A DNA stretch of 64,000 nucleotides, from positions 4,030,001-4,094,000 of the forward strand of contig NZ_CP136693.1 in NCBI RefSeq assembly GCF_032922745.1. The letters run 5' to 3'. Position 1 is the first letter of the stretch, and every line of letters starts with the position of its first letter. The notes under the pieces were generated by a model. That model was not told the DNA's origin and did no database searches. It was given only the letters and a program-made list of their open reading frames with translations. The stretch comes from Marinobacter salarius. GTDB lineage: Bacteria; Pseudomonadota; Gammaproteobacteria; Pseudomonadales; Oleiphilaceae. The translations under genes were made by a program, and so were the position numbers. Shown piece after piece: positions 34,635-42,875 of this stretch.

Positions 34635-34661
34635 TTTTTGGACGACTTGGTGTCGTATTGG
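34635..34661 (+). promoter_or_regulatory. Shared C1-module operator motif, copy 1
   Basis: TTTTTGG (34635-34641), 8 bp, then GTGTCGTATTGG (34650-34661). It lies 82-108 bp before the FAD-GcvT gene. The same two blocks with the same spacing occur at 44304-44330 before the DmdA-like gene. It is a candidate binding site of the GbdR-like regulator. Confidence 0.65.
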
Positions 34662-34742
34662 ATTTACCACCCATGACCAATCCGGGCCACATTGAATCAA
34701 GGCCGCACACGCGACTGACATTGTGGGTAAAGGGGGATCGAG

Positions 34743-37313
34743 ATGGCACAACTACCGAAACGTGCAAAAGTCGTCATCATTGGCCAGGGCGGTATCGTTG
34801 GCTCATCGGTAGCCCACCACCTGATCGAACAGGGCTGGGACGACATCGTAGGGCTGGAAAAGTCTGCCATTCCCTCGGACATCGGCTCTACCTCCCATGC
34901 CTCGGATTTCTGCTTCACCACCTCCCACGACAAGCTGAATATCTATACCACCAAGTACAGCCAGGCGTTCTATGAGAAACGCGGCAACTATGTGAAATGC
35001 GGCGGCATGGAAGTGGCTCGCGCTGATGACGACGAGCGCATGGACGAACTCCGCCGCAAGGTCGGTTCCGGCAAGGCATTCGGCACCAACGTCAGCATGA
35101 TTTCACCGAAACAGGCGAAAGAACTGTTTCCCCTTTTGAACGAAGACTGTATCCAGGGCGCCATGTGGGACCCGGACGCGGGGCTGGTGGTGCCCCGCTC
35201 CCAGAGCGTTGCAGGCGATCTGGTTGAAGAGGCGGTCGCTACCGGGAAATTGCAGGCCTTTGCCTACACTCCGGCCATCCGCATCGACGTACAGGACGGC
35301 CAGGTACGGGGCGTGGAAACCCACAAAGGCTATATCGAAACCGAGTACGTGGTGCTGTCCATGGGCATCTGGGGGCCCCTGATGGCCAATACCGCCAACT
35401 CGCCCCTGCCGCTGATGCCACTGGAACACCCGCTGCTGTTCTTCGGCCCTTACGAGGAACTGGCCGGCACCGGCAAGCAGATTGTCTATCCCTTGTTCCG
35501 CGACCAGGGCAACTCCGCCTACGTGCGGGATACTGGCGACCCTACCACCACTGAGGGTGGCCGCATTGAGTGGGGCTATTACGAAGCGGAAGATCCTCGA
35601 CTGGTCTACCCCGGGGCCATTTCCGAGCCCCGCGAAGCACGGATGTCGCCATCCATGAGAGACCTGACGCTGGATCAGGTCATGGATGCCTATGAGAAAG
35701 CCATCGAAATGACGCCGATCCTCGGCGAACTGGGCTGGGAGGAAAAGCACTCCTTCAACGGCCTGCTGTCGGTCACACCCGACGGCGGATCACTGATGGG
35801 GGAATCCCCGGAAGTGCGCAACCTCTGGTTCTGTGAAGCGGTCTGGGTCAAGGACGGCCCCGGTGCAGGCAAAATTCTGGCGGACTGGATGACCCATGGT
35901 TCTCCGGAAATGGACCCCCACAGCATCGACATCGCCCGCCACTATCCGCTACAGAAAACCCCGGACTACGTGTACAACCGCTGCTACGAAACCGCCAAGA
36001 AAATCTACACCCCGGCGGTTCATCCCCGCGAGCCCTACATGACCGGTCGCAGGATGCGAACCAGCCCCTTCTATCTGCGGGAAGTCGAGCTGGGTGCCTA
36101 TTTCATGGAAGCCGCCGGCTGGGAGCGGGCCCACGGCTACGCCGCCAACGAGTCCACTTTGCTGGCGAAATACCGCGACCGCATTCCGGTACGGGAACAT
36201 GAATGGGACGCCCGGCATTTCTGGGAAGTGTCCAACGCCGAGCAACTGGAAATGAGCGAATCGGTGGGCATGATCAACCTTTCCCACTTCGCTATTTTCG
36301 ACATCTCCGGTGACGACGCCGAAACTCTGCTGGAGTACCTGTCCGTCGCCAAGGTGGGCGGCACCATCTCTCATGGCAAGGGTGTTTATACTCACTTTCT
36401 GGATGCACGTGGCGGCATCCGCTCAGACCTGACCATCATCCGACGGGGCGACAACGATTACCGGGTGGTCTGCGGCGGCGACACTGGCCATCGGGACCAT
36501 TGCTGGATCAAACGCATCGCACGGGAAAAAGGCCTGAACAATATCCGCCTGCAGGACCGCACCGATGAGCTGGCCACCCTGGGGCTTTGGGGGCCGAAGG
36601 CGCGGGAAACGCTGGCACAGTTCGTCACCAACCCTGACGAGCTGTCGGCAGAGAATTTCCCATTTGCCACCGCCAGAGAACTGAATATCCAGGGCGTTCC
36701 GGTGTGGGCGTTCCGGATATCCTATGTGGGCGAACAGGGCTGGGAGCTCTATTTCCCGTTCAGCTATGGCCTGCGAATCTGGGATCTGCTGTACGAAGCT
36801 GGTGTTACGCCGGTTGGCATTGAAACCTACGCCAACACGCGCCGTCTGGAGAAGAGCCTGCGGCTGCAGAACGTAGACCTCGAAACGGAGTACAACCTTT
36901 ACGAAGCCGGGCTCCAACGGCCCAAGGTCAAGGAGGCAGACTTCCATGGCAAGGCAGCCTACCTGGAACAACGAAGCTGGTCACAGCAGGCCGCGTACCT
37001 GTGCACCATGACCATGACGGAACATCGGGATGCCAACGGGGTATTGCGCTACCCGGTTGGCCAGTGGCCGATCCTCGACCCGCAAACCGGAGAAGTGCTG
37101 GTGGACAGTCACGGCCGCCGCTCCTACAACACCAGCGTGGTCTGGGGGCCGTCGGTGGGCAAGATCATCCTGCTGGGGTACATTCCCGTGGAGTATGCTC
37201 AGGAAGGCCGTGAACTGACCCTGGAGTACTTCCAGGAGCACTACCCCATCCGTATTGAAGCCGTCGGCTACCGGGCGCTGTTTGATTCGGACAACGAGCG
37301 GGTCAAGTCCTGA
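34743..37313 (+). CDS. FAD-dependent oxidoreductase fused to GcvT-type aminomethyltransferase (dimethylglycine/sarcosine dehydrogenase-like)
   Basis: 856 residues. The N-terminal DAO domain has dinucleotide loop GQGGIVGSSVAHHL (about 16-29). GSTSHAS has a His where dimethylglycine and sarcosine dehydrogenases bind FAD covalently. Sites up to about 400 include FNGLLSVTPDGGSLMGESPE. The C-terminal GcvT folate domain (about 440-850) has ARGGIRSDLTI, with the Asp equivalent to the GcvT catalytic residue. It should oxidise an N-methyl group and pass it to tetrahydrofolate as 5,10-methylene-THF. GGGGGAT precedes the ATG. Confidence 0.9.
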   Translation: MAQLPKRAKVVIIGQGGIVGSSVAHHLIEQGWDDIVGLEKSAIPSDIGSTSHASDFCFTTSHDKLNIYTTKYSQAFYEKRGNYVKCGGMEVARADDDERMDELRRKVGSGKAFGTNVSMISPKQAKELFPLLNEDCIQGAMWDPDAGLVVPRSQSVAGDLVEEAVATGKLQAFAYTPAIRIDVQDGQVRGVETHKGYIETEYVVLSMGIWGPLMANTANSPLPLMPLEHPLLFFGPYEELAGTGKQIVYPLFRDQGNSAYVRDTGDPTTTEGGRIEWGYYEAEDPRLVYPGAISEPREARMSPSMRDLTLDQVMDAYEKAIEMTPILGELGWEEKHSFNGLLSVTPDGGSLMGESPEVRNLWFCEAVWVKDGPGAGKILADWMTHGSPEMDPHSIDIARHYPLQKTPDYVYNRCYETAKKIYTPAVHPREPYMTGRRMRTSPFYLREVELGAYFMEAAGWERAHGYAANESTLLAKYRDRIPVREHEWDARHFWEVSNAEQLEMSESVGMINLSHFAIFDISGDDAETLLEYLSVAKVGGTISHGKGVYTHFLDARGGIRSDLTIIRRGDNDYRVVCGGDTGHRDHCWIKRIAREKGLNNIRLQDRTDELATLGLWGPKARETLAQFVTNPDELSAENFPFATARELNIQGVPVWAFRISYVGEQGWELYFPFSYGLRIWDLLYEAGVTPVGIETYANTRRLEKSLRLQNVDLETEYNLYEAGLQRPKVKEADFHGKAAYLEQRSWSQQAAYLCTMTMTEHRDANGVLRYPVGQWPILDPQTGEVLVDSHGRRSYNTSVVWGPSVGKIILLGYIPVEYAQEGRELTLEYFQEHYPIRIEAVGYRALFDSDNERVKS

Positions 37314-37340
37314 ACGCCATCGTTCAGTCAACACTGGCGG

Positions 37341-38723
37341 TCAGCACTCGATGATGTTGACCGCCAGCCCGCCTCTTGAAGTTTCCTTGTACTTGTCCAG
37401 CATATCGCGGCCGGTTTCGCGCATGGTGTGCAACACCTTGTCGAGGGACACAAAATGCTTGCCGTCACCCCGCAAGGCCATGATGGCCGCGTCGATGGCT
37501 TTTACCGATGCCATGGCATTGCGCTCGATACAGGGGATTTGCACCAGCCCACCAATGGGATCGCAGGTCATCCCCAAGTGGTGTTCCATGCCGATTTCGG
37601 CGGCGTTCTCAACCTGTTCCGGAGAACCACCCGTAGCCGCAGCCAGGCCGGCGGCAGCCATCGCACAGGCCGATCCCACTTCGCCCTGGCAGCCCACTTC
37701 CGCCCCTGAAATGGACGCGTTTTCCTTGAACAGTACGCCAATCGCCGCTGCTGTCAGCATAAAGCGGACAACGCCGTCTTCATCCGCCTGGGGGCAGAAC
37801 TCCCAGTAGTAATGCAGCACCGCAGGGATAATGCCAGCAGCGCCGTTGGTCGGTGCGGTCACAATCCGGCCGCCGGCCGCGTTCTCTTCATTGACGGCAA
37901 GGGCATAGAGATTCACCCAGTCGAGCGCGCTCAACGATGGCGATATCAGGTCCACTCGCGTTTTATCCATCAGCGAGCGATACAGAGACGCCGCCCTGCG
38001 CCGGACCTTGAGGCCTCCGGGCAACTCCCCCTCATGGCGGATACCGTTTTGCACACACTCACGCATTACGCGCCAGAGCTCGAGAATGCCCGCTCGAATG
38101 TCATCGGCCGTACGCCAGGCCTGCTCGTTGGCCAACATTATGTCGGCGATGGTGAGCTCGTGTTCCTGGCAAAGGGCCAGCAGGGTTTTCCCGCTGTTGA
38201 AGGGATAAGGCAAGGGCGTGTCGTCTGCGCGGATTTCCAGGCTGCCATCGGCGTTCGCCGCCACCACAAAACCACCGCCGACCGAGTAATAGGTGTGCTC
38301 ACACAGGCACTGCCCGTGCTCGTCAAATGCCTGACAGACCATACCGTTGGGGTGTTCTGGCAGCGATTTCCGCCGGTAATACACGATATCGGTACTCTCG
38401 CGGAAACGAATCTGATGTTGACCGGCGAGGCTGAGGATTCCTGTGCTTCGAATACGCTCAAGCCGCCCCGGCATTTGCTCGGGATCAATCCGGGCCGGCC
38501 GCTCGCCTTCCAGCCCCATCATCACAGCCGGGCCAGTGCCATGACCCTTGCCGGTAGCACCTAAAGAGCCATACAGGGATACCTTCAGCCGATGCACGGA
38601 AGCCAGCAGACATTCTTCGTCCAGGCCACCTGCAAACCGGCGCGCGGCCTCCATGGGCCCGACGGTATGGGAACTGGACGGGCCAATGCCTGCCTTGAAC
38701 AGCTCAAATAGACTGACAGCCAC
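37341..38723 (-). CDS. sdaA: L-serine ammonia-lyase, single-chain iron-sulfur type
   Basis: 460 residues. The beta domain opens LFELFKAGIGPSSSHTVGPM. The alpha domain carries the [4Fe-4S] cysteines in GAEVGCQGEVGSACAMAAAG and TCDPIGGLVQIPCIERN, plus NIIEC at the extreme C-terminus, which serves as the tail that enters the active site. It converts L-serine to pyruvate and ammonia. The start GTG at 38723 has GGAGG upstream. It fits the final step of glycine/serine use in the C1 module. Convergent with the FAD-GcvT gene. Confidence 0.95.
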   Translation of the reverse strand: MAVSLFELFKAGIGPSSSHTVGPMEAARRFAGGLDEECLLASVHRLKVSLYGSLGATGKGHGTGPAVMMGLEGERPARIDPEQMPGRLERIRSTGILSLAGQHQIRFRESTDIVYYRRKSLPEHPNGMVCQAFDEHGQCLCEHTYYSVGGGFVVAANADGSLEIRADDTPLPYPFNSGKTLLALCQEHELTIADIMLANEQAWRTADDIRAGILELWRVMRECVQNGIRHEGELPGGLKVRRRAASLYRSLMDKTRVDLISPSLSALDWVNLYALAVNEENAAGGRIVTAPTNGAAGIIPAVLHYYWEFCPQADEDGVVRFMLTAAAIGVLFKENASISGAEVGCQGEVGSACAMAAAGLAAATGGSPEQVENAAEIGMEHHLGMTCDPIGGLVQIPCIERNAMASVKAIDAAIMALRGDGKHFVSLDKVLHTMRETGRDMLDKYKETSRGGLAVNIIEC

Positions 38724-38811
38724 TTCGCAGCCTCCTACCTTGGGGTGTGCTTCAAGGATAGCGCTATTGGCGGTCCAGCGCCTGCTTGCTGACGACATTC
38801 GAACGATGGTT

Positions 38812-38837
38812 TACGACAGTTCGGGCCCGCCCAAAAA
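38812..38837 (-). promoter_or_regulatory. Shared C1-module motif, variant copy
   Basis: On the minus strand TTTTTGG (38837-38831), 12 bp, then TGTCGTA (38818-38812). It lies 89-114 bp before the sdaA start. Compared with the other two copies the spacer is 3 bp longer and the last bases differ. Confidence 0.45.
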
Positions 38838-38948
38838 ACAGCACTAACGTCGCATCTGGATCATTCCGCAAAGCCCCGTGTCGGTTGTGGACCATTCGCT
38901 ACCGGGCCGCCAGCATAGAATGAGATCACATTGGAACTGATCACTTAT

Positions 38949-38965
38949 TGCACTATCAAAGTGCA
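38949..38965 (+). promoter_or_regulatory. NtrC-like binding site
   Basis: TGCACTATCAAAGTGCA, a 17-bp palindrome matching the NtrC enhancer pattern TGCAC-N7-GTGCA and close to the glnA site. It lies 88-104 bp upstream of the GbdR-like gene. Nitrogen control would suit a pathway that frees ammonia or glycine. Confidence 0.6.
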
Positions 38966-39052
38966 ACAACTAGTGTTCAAGTTAAGGCATCAAACTGGGT
39001 GTGACAGCCAGACATTGCCGCGACAGGCCCAGGCGGGGCGAGGGGGTTTACC

Positions 39053-40165
39053 ATGACCGCTGACAAAGGCTCATACACAGATCGGCCCGTCCAAGAGCCC
39101 TATCGAGTCGGCTTCCTGCTGATCGATAATTTTACCCTGATTGCCCTGGCTACGGCCGTTGAACCTCTGCGCATGGCCAACCAGTTGGCCGGCACTGAAC
39201 TCTATTCCTGGAAGCTGCTCACGGCCGGAGGCGAACCCGCTCGTGCCAGCGATGGCATTTCAATGTTGCCGGATGCGTCTATCCAGGAAGAACATCGTTT
39301 TGACCTGGTGATCGTGGTGGCCGGTATTGATGTCACACGGAGTTTCTCCCGCAAGGAGGTGATCTGGCTGAAGCTGATGGCGCGTCGCCATGTCCTCCTA
39401 GGAGCCGTCTGCACCGGGCCCTATGTCCTGGCCAGCGCAGGCCTTCTGGACGGGCACGCCTGTAGCGCCCATTGGGAATGCCTGGAGGCCATGCAGGAGG
39501 GCTTTCCACGGGTGCAGACCAACAACCGCCTGTTTACTGTCGAGCGGGAACGTATGACCTGTACCGGTGGCACCGTCCCCATGCACATGATGCTCAGTTT
39601 TCTGGCACGGCGTCACGGCCAGGAACTCAGTAATGCAGTATCCCACATGTTTGTGTGCGACCGGGTGCGCGAGGAAAGTGAACAGCAGCCCATGCCCATG
39701 CACCCGCGACTGGCGTGCGCTCAACCCAAACTGGCGGAAGCGGCCCAGTTGATGGAGGCCAATATCGAAGAACCCATCGAACTGAAGGAACTGGCAACAC
39801 TGGCCGGCATTTCACGGCGGCAACTGGAACGGCTGTTCCTCAAGCACATGGGCTGCACACCGTCGCGCTATTACCTCCGGGTACGCCTTAACCGGGCACG
39901 ACGGCTGCTCAAGCAGACATCCTGCTCGATTGTGGAAATCGCCTCCATGTGTGGGTTTGTATCCGCCACCCATTTCAGCCGATGCTACCGCAAGACCATG
40001 GGGCGCGCGCCCAAATACGAGCGAATGGAAGTTTCTTCCCAGGGCTCTTCCAACACGGTTCTTACCGATTCCATGGCCAGTCTGCCGTCCTCCTCCCTGC
40101 AGGCTTTGAGGCGCGCCCGTGCCGAGCCAACCTATGGTATTTTTGAGGGTACCGGTTCAGGTTAA
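39053..40165 (+). CDS. GlxA-family AraC-type regulator, GbdR-like
   Basis: 370 residues. The N-terminal DJ-1/PfpI-like domain (about 15-185) reads VGFLLIDNFTLIALATAVEP and VLLGAVCTGPYVLASAGLLD. The C-terminal AraC DNA-binding domain (about 235-330) is LKELATLAGISRRQLERLFL and SIVEIASMCGFVSATHFSRC. Compared from memory it is very like GbdR, the glycine betaine/dimethylglycine-responsive activator of Pseudomonas. It is probably the activator of the surrounding C1 genes. It overlaps the 3' end of fhs by 9 bp (convergent). Confidence 0.88.
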   Translation: MTADKGSYTDRPVQEPYRVGFLLIDNFTLIALATAVEPLRMANQLAGTELYSWKLLTAGGEPARASDGISMLPDASIQEEHRFDLVIVVAGIDVTRSFSRKEVIWLKLMARRHVLLGAVCTGPYVLASAGLLDGHACSAHWECLEAMQEGFPRVQTNNRLFTVERERMTCTGGTVPMHMMLSFLARRHGQELSNAVSHMFVCDRVREESEQQPMPMHPRLACAQPKLAEAAQLMEANIEEPIELKELATLAGISRRQLERLFLKHMGCTPSRYYLRVRLNRARRLLKQTSCSIVEIASMCGFVSATHFSRCYRKTMGRAPKYERMEVSSQGSSNTVLTDSMASLPSSSLQALRRARAEPTYGIFEGTGSG

Positions 40166-41893
40166 TCCCATCACCAGGCCATTATCATCCAACGCAATGT
40201 CCAACGCCGCGGGACGACGTGGCAACCCGGGCATGGTCATGATGTCGCCACACACCGCCACAACAAAGCCGGCGCCGGCCGCCAGGCGCACTTCCCTTAC
40301 CGGCAGTGTATGGCCGGATGGCGCTCCCTTCACCGACGAATCCGCCGAGAAGCTGTACTGGGTCTTGGCAATACATACCGGCAGGTGGCCAAATCCCAGG
40401 CTTTCGTATTCCTCGAGTTGCCGCTTCGCCACCGTGGTGAATTCCACGCTTCCGGCGTGGTAAATGCGCGTGGCGATGGTGCGGATTTTATCCGCCAGCG
40501 GCAGGCTGTCTTCATAGAGAAAGTTCACCTCCGGTGTGCCTTCGTCCATCTGATCAAGCACTGCCTGGGCCAGTTCGGTGGCACCCTCACCACCCAGGGC
40601 CCAATGGTCGGCAGGCACTGCACGCACACCCAGCGACTCACTGATGGATTGCACCAGTGACATTTCCTCCTCGGTATCGTCCGGGAAACGGTTGATGCAC
40701 ACCACTGGCGTCAGCCCGAACTGCTGCAGATTACGGACGTGCCGCTCCAGGTTGGCAGCACCGGCCCTCAAGGCGGCGAGGTCGGGAACGGAGAGCTGGC
40801 TGCGAGAGACCCCGCCCTGCATTTTGAGCGCCCGAATGGTACAGACCACCACGGCGGCGTCTGGCCGCAGGCCTGTGTGCCTGCATTTGATATCAATGAA
40901 CTTTTCCGCCCCCAGGTCGGCGCCAAATCCCGCCTCGGTGACCACCACATCGTTCAGGGCCAGAGCCGCACGGGTAGCGGTCACGGAATTACAGCCGTGG
41001 GCGATATTGGCAAACGGCCCACCGTGGATGAACACCGGGTTGTGTTCCAGGCTCTGGACCAGATTGGGCTGCAGTGCCTCTTTCAGAAGCACAGTCAGCG
41101 CCCCTTCAACGCCCAGGTCGCGAACGGTCACCGGGGTCATATCAGAGCGCCTGCCGATAATGATATTGCCCAGCCGCTGCTTGAGGTCCGCCCGACCGTC
41201 CGCCAGGCACAGGATCGCCATGATCTCAGACGACACCGTAATATCGAACCCGGTTTCCCGGGGCACGCCGTGGGCCGCACCACCAAGCCCACACACCAGG
41301 TTGCGCAGGGAACGGTCGGTCAGGTCCATCACTCTCCGCCAGCTCACATAGCGAGAGTCCAGGCCCGTCTCATTACCCCAGTGGATGTGGTTGTCGATCA
41401 ATGACGCCAGCAGATTGTGGGCCGTGGTGATGGCGTGGAAGTCACCATTGAAATGCAGATTGATGTCTTCCATCGGAATCACCTGCGCGCGGCCGCCGCC
41501 GGCTGCGCCTCCTTTCATGCCGAAACAGGGTCCCAGGGAGGGCTCCCGCAGGCACACGGACGAACGCACGCCCAGGCGGTTGAAGCCGTCGTTTAGCCCC
41601 ACACTCGTGGTGGTCTTGCCCTCCCCCGCTGGCGTGGGCGTAATGGCGGTCACAAGCACCAGTTTGCCCCGGGGTGCACTATCAGAGGTATCCACATAGG
41701 CCATATCCAGTTTGGCCTTGTAGTGGCCGAACGGCACCAGGCTCTCCCCCGGCAGACCGAATCGCTGTTGGGCCAGCAGCAGAATAGACTGAGGTTGGAC
41801 CGAGCGAGCAATCTCAATGTCAGGAGTCCCCGGCGGCGGAAAGTCGGCTTCCGGTGGTGTTGCAGGTGTCAGCTTACTGTACTGAAGGCTCAT
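40157..41893 (-). CDS. fhs: Formate--tetrahydrofolate ligase
   Basis: 578 residues, slightly longer than the usual 556-560. The P-loop is TPTPAGEGKTTTSVGL (near 88-103). Other family blocks are LREPSLGPCFGMKGGAAGGG, FAIANAHNLL-like HAITTAHNLLASLIDNHI and FVHGGPFANIAHG-like FIHGGPFANIAHGCNS. In this setting it likely runs towards formate plus ATP, draining 10-formyl-THF. The ATG lies inside the 3' end of the metF-like gene (20-bp overlap), so the two are coupled. Confidence 0.95.
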   Translation of the reverse strand: MSLQYSKLTPATPPEADFPPPGTPDIEIARSVQPQSILLLAQQRFGLPGESLVPFGHYKAKLDMAYVDTSDSAPRGKLVLVTAITPTPAGEGKTTTSVGLNDGFNRLGVRSSVCLREPSLGPCFGMKGGAAGGGRAQVIPMEDINLHFNGDFHAITTAHNLLASLIDNHIHWGNETGLDSRYVSWRRVMDLTDRSLRNLVCGLGGAAHGVPRETGFDITVSSEIMAILCLADGRADLKQRLGNIIIGRRSDMTPVTVRDLGVEGALTVLLKEALQPNLVQSLEHNPVFIHGGPFANIAHGCNSVTATRAALALNDVVVTEAGFGADLGAEKFIDIKCRHTGLRPDAAVVVCTIRALKMQGGVSRSQLSVPDLAALRAGAANLERHVRNLQQFGLTPVVCINRFPDDTEEEMSLVQSISESLGVRAVPADHWALGGEGATELAQAVLDQMDEGTPEVNFLYEDSLPLADKIRTIATRIYHAGSVEFTTVAKRQLEEYESLGFGHLPVCIAKTQYSFSADSSVKGAPSGHTLPVREVRLAAGAGFVVAVCGDIMTMPGLPRRPAALDIALDDNGLVMGLT

Positions 41894-42803
41894 GGAACTG
41901 ACCTCTCTGGTCCTCAATGGACCCACTGTGTTCTTGAATCCATTGCGCCGATTGGCGCAGGCCACCGAATGGGAAAAGATGAATGCCCCGTAACAAGGTA
42001 TCCGGGTTGTCCAGGCAGTACTGGACAAGCGCGCGTACCATTCCGTCTGGCGACCACGCGCGTAACAATTTGGCGCTGCCAGGGCGTCGCAGCATCAGAC
42101 GGGCCGATGCCCCCACCCCGCATTGAGCCGCATAGGCAATGAGCGTTTTCACCCGCGTCGGGCCGGCCATGCCAATGTACACCGGCACCTCTTCCAGGAT
42201 GCTGCCCAGGCTTTGCAGCCAGTCGATGACCACGTTGGCGTCAAAGGTGAACTGAGTGACCACCCAGAGCCGCGTGGATGTCGTGCGCGCGTATTCGCGT
42301 TTGATGCCAAGGGCCTGGATGAGGGTTGCCCGGTCCGCCATGGGATGCCCGTCCGGATGGGCTGCCACACCGATACCATGGAATTGGAACTGGGCCAGCA
42401 AGCCGGATTCCAGAACGGCCAGGGTATCTGGAAAAGGGCCGGCGATCGCATCACTGTCGCCGGCAATCAGCAGTAAACGGTCAACGCCGATTTCATCCAG
42501 TTGCGAGAGCCAGTCCCGAAGTTGCCCGCGGCTCTCGGCCATACGTGCGGGTACGTGGGGAATCGGCTGCATGCCGACGTTCAACAGATGACGGCATGCC
42601 CGCAGGGTATCGCTGAATTGGCCTTTTGGCAGAAAAGGCACGTAGACACAGGTGCCCCGCGGCAGCAAATTCGGCAAATGCTCCTGTGCCAGTATCTGGC
42701 GGGGTGTTGCCTCAATCGACGCCCAACGTACCAGGGCCTGCATCCGTGCGGTGGCTTCCGCGTCATGGGCACTGAACGGCTGTTTATCACTCACCAGTTT
42801 CAT
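41874..42803 (-). CDS. Methylenetetrahydrofolate reductase-like protein
   Basis: 309 residues with the MetF TIM-barrel features: VYVPFLPKGQFSDTLRACRH, PHVPARMAESRGQLRDWLSQ and LLIAGDSDAIAGPFPDTLAV for folate and FAD contacts, then TQFTFDANVVIDWLQ. It is divergent from housekeeping MetF. Between a DmdA-like methyltransferase and fhs it probably oxidises 5-methyl-THF to 5,10-methylene-THF. It could instead have a related reductase role. The DmdA-like gene ends 72 bp upstream. Confidence 0.85.
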   Translation of the reverse strand: MKLVSDKQPFSAHDAEATARMQALVRWASIEATPRQILAQEHLPNLLPRGTCVYVPFLPKGQFSDTLRACRHLLNVGMQPIPHVPARMAESRGQLRDWLSQLDEIGVDRLLLIAGDSDAIAGPFPDTLAVLESGLLAQFQFHGIGVAAHPDGHPMADRATLIQALGIKREYARTTSTRLWVVTQFTFDANVVIDWLQSLGSILEEVPVYIGMAGPTRVKTLIAYAAQCGVGASARLMLRRPGSAKLLRAWSPDGMVRALVQYCLDNPDTLLRGIHLFPFGGLRQSAQWIQEHSGSIEDQRGQFHEPSVQ

Positions 42804-42875
42804 GAATCACGCACCCCATTGATACCTGCTTGCATCGGGCAGGAGACGGCCACCGCCGCCTGCCCCACCGTGTTG

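Larger units (their letters stand above)
38724..39052. other. Divergent regulatory region between sdaA and the GbdR-like gene
   Basis: 329 bp with no gene. It holds a variant of the shared C1-module motif facing sdaA (38812-38837) and an NtrC-like palindrome (38949-38965) nearer the regulator. GAGGGGG lies before the ATG at 39053. I found no convincing -24/-12 promoter. Confidence 0.7.

Noticed and set aside
34547..34742. Glycine riboswitch before the FAD-GcvT gene
   Set aside because: No paired aptamer-like conserved segments were recognised in the 196 bp.
39004..39040. Possible sigma-54 promoter for the GbdR-like gene
   Set aside because: The only GG-N10-GC match is too close to the start codon and lacks the TTGC block.
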